Assembly (NCBI GenBank): GCA_002118135.1
Contig: BDIU01000139.1
Coordinates: 62,001-126,000 of the forward strand
Length of the DNA: 64,000 bases
Reading direction: 5' to 3'
Origin: Trebouxia sp. TZW2008
Lineage: Eukaryota; Chlorophyta; Trebouxiophyceae; Trebouxiales; Trebouxiaceae
The first letter of the stretch is position 1, and every line of letters begins with the position of its first letter. Both the position numbers and the translations under genes were made by a program. Positions 43,225 through 54,300 of the stretch are shown in pieces. The notes under the pieces were generated by a model. That model searched no databases and was not told where the DNA came from. It worked only from the letters and a program-made list of their open reading frames with translations.

Positions 43225-45802
43225 ATGTTGCAAAACTTGACTAGTGCTCCTGGAAAGAGCTCTCACCTTGTGACTCTTGCTGGCTCGAGATCCGGAAGTT
43301 GCTCGAAAAGTGCTCGCCGGCCGAACTTCAGTTCCGCACCGCCAAGAAGAACCCGTGAGGGCAGACCTCACCCGAGATCAATCCGGCTGTCCAGACAATG
43401 TCAGCACAATTCAACGCAGCAAGCACCTGAAAAATCACAGAGTCCCACTCAACAGCAGACCAAGCTAGAGTCCCTTGTATCTCGCAAGGTTGATAACGCA
43501 ATCAGTAATGCTGTTGGCCATTGTCTGACAGAGACTAAGCTGGCTATTGGCCAGCAGACTGTGGTAAGGCTTATTCGCATCACACATCGTTGCTTAAAAC
43601 TCTGTTGAACAATGTTGTGACATGAGCAGCTCTCCTTCAGGGCAAAGTCCGAGATACATATGACTGCGGGTCACACATAGTCATTGTGACCACAGACCGC
43701 CAAAGTGCCTTTGACAGGCTGCTGGCATCAATCCCCTTCAAGGTATGCCATGGCATGGGCATCAGACATCCTTGCTAGCAAAACTCATGCTGTTGACTTC
43801 ATGGTAGCCGGCATTGCCTGGTATGAGGTTGGCAAGGCAAAAAATCTGTTGCTTTCAGGGACAAGTACTCAATCAGACAAGTGCATGGTGGATGCAGCGC
43901 ACTGCGCATATCTTTCCCAACGCACTTGTTTCCACCCCACATCCCAATGTTGCAGTAATGAGAAAATGCCAAGTGTTGCCCGTAGAGGTTGTTGTTCGTG
44001 GCTTCATGACAGGTATGCTATGTTCCAAGTATGTACTCACTGACTGTGTGTCAGCTGGTTCCCATGCTCTTGCCTTTGGGCTAACTCACCACCACAAAAT
44101 CTGTACGTTGGCATTGCTTCAGATTGCAGAACTTGCAATGCAGGTGGATGCAACCTTGTCTATATTTCATTTGCCACCATTCCACATGATGTCAGAAACA
44201 AACATTACATGTGATGTTGAAAGCAAACATTGAAGAGTGCTTTTGCAATGTGCATCCAGAATCTTTTCAATGGTTGTTGGCAGGGAGTACGGATACATCA
44301 CTCTGGACTCACTACAATGCTGGGGAGCGCACTTATTGTGGCAACTCTTTCCCTGACGGCATGCGCAAAAATGACCAGCTGGAGCAGCCAGTTGTCACCC
44401 CCACCACTAAGTCAGCCACTCATGATGTGCCCGTCAGTCCTCAAGAGATTGTGGAACAGGGCCTGCTGTCACGAAAAGACTGGGATCAGGCATGTTATGA
44501 ACATTTTATTTGATTGCCTTTTTGCTCATGCCAAACAATTTGCAGTCGTCCAAGTCACTCCAGACACCTGGTTCCTGCAAGGAAGCAATGCCTTCAGGCT
44601 ACATAGCATTTGGGGCATTCAAGCATGCTAGGATGGCTTGCAACAAAAATTTATGCTGCTGCATTAATTCCTACTAGGATTGTCAGCAAAGTCATCGCTT
44701 TGGCTTTGCAGGTGAGCAGCGCTGCTTTGGCTTTGTTCAAGTTTGGTCAGGAGCAAGCTGCAGCACAGGGCTTATTGCTGGTGGATACCAAATACGAATT
44801 CGGCGTGGATGCCGATGGCCAAATCCTGCTGATAGATGAAATGCACACACCAGATTCCAGCAGGTGCGTCAGGACCGGAAATATGGCAGTTGCCCTGTGC
44901 CTCTTGCACAGATATTGTCACTGTTGCAGAAGTTGCTGAGCCGAGGCTTGTTGATGGCAGCTATCATCTGCTTGGTGCTGTATAGCATGGTAGCTACAAC
45001 ACTGCATCCGTGGCATCAGGCAAACATGAATCAATATGTAGTGGAAAGTGATGTTGATGAAATCGTGAGCGTTGCAGATGACATTGCTTTATCGTTCAGG
45101 TACTGGATCCAGGAAAGTTACTCATCTCGGCATGCGTCCCGTCAAGAACCTGAAAGTGTTGACAAAGAGTTTCTGCGCCTTTGGTTCCGTGAGCGCTGTG
45201 ACCCTTATGCTGACAAGGTATGCCAGATTTCTTCATGCCAGCTTCTGGTAATATTGCCAATATGCTATATGGCGTGCTGTTGCATGCTGCTAATTAGCCC
45301 TGTGACGTATTGAATCTGCTGAGCTGCATACGATGCTGCTTCAGACACAGAATTCAGTCTGGTATCAACTGCTTCTGCAGAGATGCATCCCACTTCACAA
45401 GTTTGTGGCAACACAAGCATGGCCAAAAGTGGTCAGGCCTTCAGCATGCATGCATTTGCTTGTGAATTCTGAAGCTGGGTCAGTGCTACAATTGCGTTCA
45501 ATGTCATGACCGAGTAGCTACCTTTAACACAGCAAAGATGTAGCGAATCACATTTGTTCAAGTACGAGCTGATTGCACAGGTCACTGTTCACATGACAGT
45601 ACTGCTTTAGAAAGCTTGAAACCCCTGGTTACAGGTTCTGCCTGAAGCGCCTATAGACTTGGTGACAGAGCTATCGCGGCGTTACATATATTTGTATCAA
45701 GAAATTACAGGCCAGAAGTTCAAGCCCCTTGACCTTGCACACGATCCACACGAGCAAATGAGTCAAGCTGTGCAGGCCGCCCTGACAACACTGAAGGGCT
45801 AA
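43225..45802 (+). CDS. SAICAR synthase, plastid purine synthesis
   Basis: Seven exons: 43225-43563, 43641-43742, 43859-44012, 44284-44489, 44712-44863, 45100-45217, 45635-45802; 412 aa. The first ~75 residues are Ser/Arg/Pro-rich, a likely chloroplast transit peptide. Family motifs are complete: [111 protein letters not shown]. The enzyme joins CAIR and aspartate to SAICAR, step 8 (7 in plants by count of enzymes) of purine synthesis, using ATP. The length fits plant PUR7. Intron 4 starts with GC (CAG/GCATGT) because no GT donor nearby keeps the frame. It is divergent from the receiver-SPA gene. Confidence 0.93.
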
Positions 45803-46451
45803 TGCAGGGCACATCGACATCAATCAGCATGCATATGGTTGGAATCTACAAGTTGTATGCTGCCAGCCAAGCTGTAGCCTTGAGCAAGCCCTGCTTTGCT
45901 TGCAATCAGCTGAGCTCACCAGAAGCTAGCTTGACCTCATAAACATTCTCCAGCACAGCTTGCACAGCCTCTATGTTATACGACAGTATACCCAGTAGTC
46001 CAGTAGTTTTGAACTTTGTTGTGCAGTCAGCGCTACCATATACGCTACCTGGCCATGGAGAAATTGCTTGGTCTCTTTCAGGATATGTCTGCAGTTGGAG
46101 CTCACTGCAGTAAATGCTTGAAGTGCAAGCGCCAATCATCGCTTCACAACGTTCATAAGACCATATCTTGGGTCCTGGCGTCATTGGCTTTGTCTTGTCT
46201 GAATGTGCACGTCACTTTTGACACAGACGAATTTGACTTGGGACAGACCATCATATTCGCCATTTGCCGCGACGTGCGTCTAAGCACGCACACAACTGTT
46301 GCCTAGAGCGTCATTTGCATGCTGTACAAAGTCTGCAAGTTTAGTAGTAGTAGTACCAGTACGTTCTGACGCAAGTCTCACACGTGCGAGCGATCCCACA
46401 CAAGCTCTGAAGATCACATACGCTTCTTGACGCCGCCTTGGGCGCGCTGCG
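45803..46451. other. Spacer between SAICAR synthase and the unrecognised gene
   Basis: 649 bp. Open frames on the - strand at 45906-46184 and 46280-46552 show no family signature. Probably the 3' UTR of one gene and the promoter of the next. Confidence 0.4.
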
Positions 46452-48061
46452 ATGTCTGCACTCGACAATGCTGCTGCTGAAGCATCATCAATGCCATCAA
46501 GTAAGGTTTGGGGCATCATCAGCAACCTTTGCGTCAACTGTGTGAAGCCCAACTGCTGGTGCAGGCAGCTCAGCCTTTGAGGTTGACTCTGAACTGCTGT
46601 GGAACAAGAGTGTCACCGGCAAAACCGAAGCAGAGCTGCAATGCCTTGCTGGCATTTTGAGAGCAGGTGCCAGATGTTTGCATCTGCAGACTTATTACAG
46701 CGCACTGCAGTTGCTGACTGGTGTTCTGATCTGCAGGCAACCCAGAAATCATACCCCACATTGACAAAAAGCTAGCTAAGCAGCTAGATCAGCAGCTTCT
46801 AAACAGCGGTTGGCAGCAGCCAGCTCACTGTCAGAAAATCTACAAGGAGAAGCTGCGTTCTGGCAAGTGGAAACAGGTTGATGGCACAGCAGAGCCTACC
46901 CTCTGCAAACACTCTCTTCTTCTCCAGTACAATGATCAGCATGTTCTCGTGAGGAGTAGCAGCTAGCTGCAGATGCTGCTCTGCAACATGTTCAGCTTTC
47001 TCCCAGCACTGCTGACTCAATCACTGATAGCCAGTGCGTCGCTAAACTTTTGCAGACTTTGAAGAACAGCATATGCACGCTATCTAGGCAGTATGGCATC
47101 AGTGATGCCTTTGTCAAGGAATATGTGAGGCAGCTGCAAGTCCATAGCAATGCAGCAGAGATGCAGGCCAGCACACAGACGCCTTCACAGCTTCCAGCTC
47201 TGCCCAATGATGAGTCAGAAATGCACTCTTTGTTCCAGCCAATTGTCAGCCAGACTGCTGATCCTGTCAGTCTCAAAACTGGACAGCACAGGATTGACAT
47301 GGTGCAGGATCCATGCCCAGAGTTTGATGCAGCAGAGCCAAGATCTGTGCAGCTTGATGGCGCTGTCTTTGAACGCTTGAAGCTTGAGTGGGAGCAGAGG
47401 CCAAAAGAATTGGCACGATGCGCAAATGCAAATTTGGGAATCTGAGACATCTATGATGCTCATCAATCAGCTTGGGTTTCAGTGTGCCTCAGCACCAACT
47501 TCTGCTGTTGCGGCACAGCTTTGCAAGTCTGTGAGCATATACGGCTGGCCAGACTCATATCAATATGCAACAACGACTATGGTCATATGACAAGCATAGC
47601 AGCATGTGCACTTGGGCAGCCAATGGTACATGCAGCACAGCAGCCCTGGCCAACTCACAATGACCAGAAAGCTGACAGCATAAAGGAGATTCATAGGCTT
47701 TGTGAGGTTAGTGACAGCTAGCATGTTTTGCACATACCTCACAACATTTTGGTCTGCACTTCTCATGCTTGTCATGCTGGCACAGGTCATCAAGACAGCA
47801 GCGTATGGAAGCACATCTTTGCGAGTCATCAAGAGCATGATTGCTGGGCTTCAACAAGTCATTGCTGGTCTTGAACAGCATCTCGGCGCTGCAGCGGCTG
47901 CCCCTCCAGTGGAGAGTGGTGTAGTGCACGGCACATTGCTGAGGGGTATGGAATGCAATCACGACAGGAAAGGAAGGCTACAGGACCTCCTCAACCAGAT
48001 GGGACACGCCCAAAATGGTGCCAAGCCAAAAAGTAGAAAACACAGCTGCTTTGCTGATTAG
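46452..48061 (+). CDS. Unrecognised multi-exon gene, helical protein
   Basis: Likely exons are 46452-46500 (MSALDNAAAEASSMPS), 46565-46666 (SSAFEVDSELLWNKSVTGK), 46737-46807 (NPEIIPHIDKKLAKQLDQQL), about 46832-46876 (NLQGEAAFWQVET), from about 46968 (AALQHVQLSPSTADSITDSQ, LKNSICTLSRQYGISDAF, VKEYVRQLQ), 47641-47706 (DSIKEIHRLCE) and about 47788-48061 (SLRVIKSMIAGLQQVIAGLE), ending at TAG. The text is rich in helix-forming Leu/Gln/Lys and suggests a coiled-coil structural protein. Near 47390 two overlapping frames both look coding, so either an exon is missed or there is a frameshift. I do not recognise a family and assign no function. The gene is on the same strand as its neighbours on both sides. 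Confidence 0.42.
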
Positions 48062-48365
48062 TTTTAGACATGTTCATATGAAACTTTGTGCAGGGTCAAC
48101 AGCAACAGCCCTGGATACTACGCAGGCATGTTGTCAAAAACCTGTCCATGCTACATCATGCACTGTAATTGACTGCTGCTTCCGTCCACTTGGCCTGCTC
48201 CTTGTTCAAATCTGCCAAAGATGTACTCAGCTCAGCTACAGGGTGAATGCTGATGATGAGTCAGGCGTTCATCATTCTGGGCTCGGAGCCTTGCCATTAC
48301 TTATGGGCAAGCTGTAATTTTCTCTCTGACGCACGGCTGCCAGCAAAGGCAGGCAGTGCCTGCCA
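48062..48365. other. Spacer upstream of the diacylglycerol lipase
   Basis: 304 bp, probably the lipase promoter and 5' UTR. Nothing specific seen. Confidence 0.4.
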
Positions 48366-51300
48366 ATGCCGGCGCTAGCAGTAGCGGGGGTACGATGGCA
48401 TATTTCCAGCGACGATGTGCCGTTATTTGCCACATTCGGGGGCGCCTTCCACGCAGTTTGGACTGTGGTGATCCTGCTGACATCCCAAAGCATCCTGCAT
48501 ATGCCCCACCAATGTCACCACGAAGGTCGACAGTACATTGCCACCGTGACTGGTTTGTTGTTTTGTTTCACGCTCGGTTTCGTGGTCGAGGTGTTGCTAG
48601 TGTGGGAAGGTTGCAAAGGTAACTGTGCCACAACCCTGATGCATGCATGCAAAAACAGGGTTCATTACAACATGCAACACGTGTGTACATGATACTGGTT
48701 TGCATAGTCTACCAGGCTGCACAGACCATCATATTGATGAGCTTTTGACATTGCCGCCAAATCTTGCAGGCGCACCGTTTGAATTGTCCAAGCGCAGAAA
48801 CATGAGCCTTTTTGTATTTTGCCGGCTTGCCAACCTCATCATGGAGACAGTGATCACAGGTAAATCCCAGACATGTCATTCAAAATGTCAAATATGATGC
48901 AGCTTGAGCCCCAATTTAGCAATTCTTCTTGTTTCAGTCGGTACATGACCTTGATGGCATTGCTGTTGCAGCCTATGGCACATATGTTGTGTTTGGCACA
49001 CATGTGCGGTGCAAGGAGGATGAGGAAATCATCTGGGACCCCAAAAACGAGGTCAAAGTGCTGGTCTGCTTGACCTGGGGATTTCAGCTGGTCCTCTTGT
49101 AAGTCTTCAAGCTCCTTGCTAACTTTGCTATTCAGTATGACGACAGAGATTTGCTGCATACGATGTCCAACCTTTGGCTACATCCGACAGAACTAGACGG
49201 GACCATGATACAGAGAAGCCTGTTTCTTGCATGCAAACGCCATGCATACAACAAAAATTGGCAAAAGATCCAATACAGGGGACCTGCAATGCAGCTGAAT
49301 TGGATGCTGATATGCAGAGTCAACTCACTGCTGTGGTACAATGCATGGCCTGAGCAGCATACTACTCTTGTATGGGAGAAGCGTTTCCAGTGGATTGGGA
49401 AATGGCTCCTGTGCATACGGCAGTCTGACACACCAGAAATGAGGTCAGGCAAATTCTTCAGTCCCTGCCACTCCATGTCTGTTGCTTTCCCTTTGTGTTA
49501 GCACCAGTGCTTGTGCAGCACTGGCCTCTGTTCAAGGGCATCTGTTTGAAGCGCAAAATGCTTTGTCTCATGCATCAGCATTCTTTTGCATGGGCCATGC
49601 TGCATGCCTGTCACAATTTCCTTTGCTGCAGACAGACATCCCTGAGGCGCATTGCACGCTGGGTCACGCAGCTAGTGGGCCATGTGGATCTGACTCCTTC
49701 TGACATAGTGCTGGCGCTCATTCTCACTGCTTCATTGCAGCGCAAACGGCGCAGGTGATAACTTACCCTACATGTGACTTCGCTGTGACATTGACATTAC
49801 TCTAGTGCGTCACACTGCTACACGCATTCCATTGTGAGTACCGCTGTGTTCAGGTAGCGTGCAATGCTGCATACATATACTTCTGCTGATTGAAGCCTGA
49901 CACAATCCGACTGCTGGGTTGCTACAGCTGTTGTTGAAGGGTCTTCCGCCTTGGAAGCTCCTTTGACTAGGCCTAGGCACCTTGTGCCATGCAAGGTGTG
50001 CACTGCAATGTTCAGCTGCGGTTGTCACTTGCATACGCAATGCATATATGCTTGTCATATGCATTGCGTATGCAAGTGACAACCGCAGATGCTCATTACA
50101 GAGCACACATGCTTGGTACCGAGTGCATTAGCAAGCTGCTGCTGCCATACACCATTGCTGCATCCTGACTTTACTTTGATGCCGAGCACTTGAAGGCCAA
50201 GCCATTTGAGGTCAAGCACTTGAGGCCAAGCATGTCGGGGCCAAACATGAGATATTGTTTGCCATGCGCTGGTTGAGCGTCAGCAGTTGCTTTGAAATAT
50301 GCCAGCATGTCTTGGTGAATGGTACTGTTGTCTACAAATGTTGGCCTGGCGCACAGGGAGCACATCATCAGCAGCTGCAGGCAAAGTGACACGGCCATTA
50401 AGCAGGCAACAGCCCCACCACGGCAGGCTGAAGCCCTGTCCAATGCTGACAATACATCACTGAACAGATAGCGAGGCGCTTGTTTGTGTGAGTTGCAGAT
50501 GAGGCGTTTTCGTGTGAATATCACTGTTGTCAACAGATGTTGGCCTTGTGCACAGGGAGCACATCATCAGCAGCTTCAGACAAAGTGATAACGCCATTGA
50601 CCAGGTGACAGCCCCTCCCAGGCAGGCTATAGCCTGGCCAACGTCGACAGCACACCACTGAACAGAGGGTGCTAAACCTGTTTGCATGACTTGCAAAGGA
50701 GACCTTGTGTTGGGGATCTTGATGCATGTTGGCCTTGTGCATAGGGAGCACATTATCAGCAGCTGCAGGCAGAGTGACAAGGCCATTGAGCAGGCGATAG
50801 CCCCTCCCAGGCAGGCCATAGCCCTGTTTGCCGTTGACAACACAGCACTGAACAGAGTGTGCTGAACCTGTGTGCGTGACTTGCAAAGGAGACCTTGTGT
50901 TGGGGATCTTGACGCATGTTGGCCTTGTGCATAGGGAGCACATTATCAGCAGCTGCAGGCAGAGTGACACAGCCATTGAGCAGGCAATAGCCCCTTCACA
51001 ACAGGCCATAGACCTGTCAAACATTGACAACACACCCCTGAGCAGAGGGTGCTAAACCTGTTTGCGTTACTTGCAAAGGGGACGTGTGTTGGGGATCTTG
51101 ATGCATGTTGATCCTGTGTACAGGGAGCATATCATCAGCAGCTTCAGGCAGAGTGACAAGGCCATTGAGCAGGCAACAGCCCCTCCTCGCCAGGCCATAG
51201 CCCTGTCCAATGCTGACAGTGCCCCACTGCCTGTGGGCTATCAGTTCAGCAGCAGCTCTACAACCAGTGCTATGTATGCTGGGCCTCCGCAAGAACTGTT

Positions 51301-54300
51301 GGAAAGAGAGCTCAGCGACACTCAGGTCAGACCTCATTCTTTCAACAACTACAGCAACAAACTCATGACTGCGCTGCGCTGCCTGCGGGCTACCATTTTA
51401 GCAGCAGCTCTACGCTCAGTGCTATGTATGCTGGGCCCAGCAAGAGCTGCTTAAAAGAAAGCTCAGCGACACTCACGTCAGACATGATGGATCACAATGA
51501 GTGCTGCAGATCATCATCTGTAATGCAAAGCATAGGTCCACAGTCTTCTTTCAATGTCCTGGCTGCAATGAGCGTCAGCAAGCGCCTTGGGCCTGCTTGA
51601 TAGCCTGTGCTTCAAATGAGCTAATGGTCGCAAGGCATGCTGCATTGAGCAGTCATCAAGCCATGTTTGACATCAGGGTTCAACAGTTGTTCACTGCACA
51701 CTGCTAAATCAATCAACGCTACGCTGTCAGCAGTGCTGTGGCATGGTTGTGCAGGAGGTGGTGCTGGACATTGCACCTCAGGAATACTTGCTACGCACAG
51801 TTGTGACTATCATCCCCGTGTCACAGCTTCCCAAGCACAGGCAACCCAAGCCTGAAAAGCAGCAGCAGCAGCAGCACAGTCACCAGCATCAGCACCAGCA
51901 GCAGCAGCCGCAACAAACGGCACAGCAGGTTTCTGCTTTTGCCTCACCATTTGAACAGCAGTCCCAGAGACCAGCAGGTGCCTCACAGCTGCCAGGGCAG
52001 GGCTCCTTGGAGCAGCCCCTGTTAGGGCAGGGCTCTTTGGAGCAGCCCTTGCTAGGGCAGGGCTCACTGGAACAGCCCCTGCTCAGAAGCCCCTGGCAAA
52101 TGCCTGCAACTGCTCCCAGCACTTCTGATGTCCATCTAAATGTTATTCCTGAAGACGCTGAGGCTCAGGACGGTGCAGATACAGGACCTTCGCAGGACGA
52201 GCTTGAAGCTCAGCAGGTGAAATGTGCTGTACATTCTCATGCTGATGTAGGCCTTGCCATGCTTTTGGTTGTATCTGCAAATGCTGGGTATTATTAGTGA
52301 CCTGCACAAGGTGCCTGCCTGTGGAATCACATGACAACTTGCAGTTCTGCACCAGAGTGAGAAGCACAGTCATGGCCTGACATGTCCCTATTTGGTCTGC
52401 CCTTCAATGCAATCCCAAATTCTCTGGCTCCTGGTAGTCTTTTGACTTCCTCCAGCCGTAGCAAGACCTTAGTAGGAGCTCAGCATGCAAAGCACAATGA
52501 CACCTTGGCTCTTCTGCTATCAAGGCAAAGGTGTTTGAACTGCTTGCTAAATGGTGTGCAGGAAAGTAAACAATCTGTGGGTGCTGATGTTGGTTTGGCC
52601 CTTGTCTTATCAGAACTTACATTGCCATGTGCTTGCTTGCTGTCGTGCAGGAGAGCGGGCACTCTCTGGGTCCCGGTGATCCCTTGACCAAGTTCAAGCG
52701 GCAGATGGGCCTGACGACTCAAGGCTGCATTACCCCATCTGGCATGGAGGAGAGGCTCAGGTAAGCAATTCTACCTGACACCTGTTTGTAGATTTTCGAA
52801 TGCCACAGACCCTGCAGGCACTTGAACAACAAGTGTGTGATGGGCAGTCGTGCTGTGTCATAAGCTGTGCATGGTCTTTACCGTCATTGGCGGTGGGCTA
52901 TTAATGCATGTATTCAAGGTCTATTTGCAACCCAGGCAAGCAGTGCAAAGACACACAGGGCAGTAATGCTGTGTTAGTTTTTCATTTGATGTTGCCTCAC
53001 GGCCTTTCTGCTTCCCATCCCTTGCCCCCGCCTTTGTCCCTGTCCAAGTGCTGCCTGACACCTAAGCAAGCAGTCCAGAGACATACAGGGCAGCATAGCG
53101 GGTGCCATGCACTGTGCCCAGTCGCCCCGCCCCTCCTTACACCCCCCTCTCCTGCTCCTCGCTCCTTGCTCCCCCCCTCCCCCCCCCTGTCACCCCCGCT
53201 CCGCCATGTGGCATATTTTGCCAATGTTGCAATCTTTCCTGAAGGGGCCACCTGACACCTGAGCAAGCGGTGCAGGATAGCACTGGCAAGTGCCAGTCAG
53301 TTTGCTGAGTCAGATGTCACACTCTCCTGAGTTTGCCATAGCAGTGTATGGGCTGGAGCCTCACAGTCACAAGGAGACAGTGGTGCGCTGTCTTCTGCAG
53401 GGGCCACTTGACACCAGAGCAAGCGGTGCAAAGATATACAGGACAGCACTGGCGGGTGCCAGCCAGTCTGCTGAGTCAGATGTCACACTTTGCCAAGTTT
53501 GCCATAGCAGTGTACGGGCTGGAGCCTCACAGCCACAAGGAGAGTCGTTTCACCAACACCCTGGTGGCTTGGCTGCGCAGAAGCAAGGAAAGGGTCAAGC
53601 GCAGAAACTCCCGCAAGTGAGAATCCCAGACAATCTTGATGTGTGGGAAGTATTACTTGCCTTGTGAACTTAAGGATGGAAAATGAAAGATTTGCAAAAC
53701 CTTGCCCCCAAAAATCCAAATGCATTGCAGATCCAGGAAACATCAAAACTTGCGTGCTGAGATGTCTGAAGAAGAATGGCTTGATACACCACGCACTGCA
53801 AGATTCACATTGCACTGCACCTGCAATGCTGCAAGCCAATCTGGCATTCCTTATTCCACTTGACTCTGGCCCTGACTCTTCTGCTTCTGTGCCTGCCCCT
53901 GCACTGGCTGATATGAGAGATGTCAGCATTGCCAAATGTACAGTATTACATTCAAAACTCCAGCACAGTTGCTGAATGGGCAGGCCAAACGCCCTGTGTA
54001 ATCTGTTGCTCGCCTGGAGAGCTTCACAAGGGGAGCAGTCAAAGTACAAAGCCATTCTTGTCCCCCTGCTTGGGTGGTTCTGTCTGCAGTGATTTTCGTG
54101 AGGCTGCTATCCTTGCCTCATATGCCCTGTGCAACCCTTACTTGCCTGCAGGGCTTCACAAGGGAACCTATATGAGCAGTTGAACTATGAAGCCATCAAA
54201 GAGCAAGCAGGCATGGATGACAGTCAGCTGGTGTATGTCAGCTTCTCCAATCAAGCCCTGGCACATTTGCCATATATGGTTGCGCTTGATGAAACTAGCA

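Noticed and set aside
50530..51033. Long - strand open frame across the exon 6 array
   Set aside because: It is the antisense shadow of the tandem exon copies. Its repeated peptide only mirrors the repeat unit.
50357..51120. Evenly spaced repeats resembling a CRISPR array
   Set aside because: Units are about 189 bp, encode the exon 6 peptide, carry intron sequence and lie inside a split eukaryotic gene. There are no short repeats with unique spacers and no cas genes.
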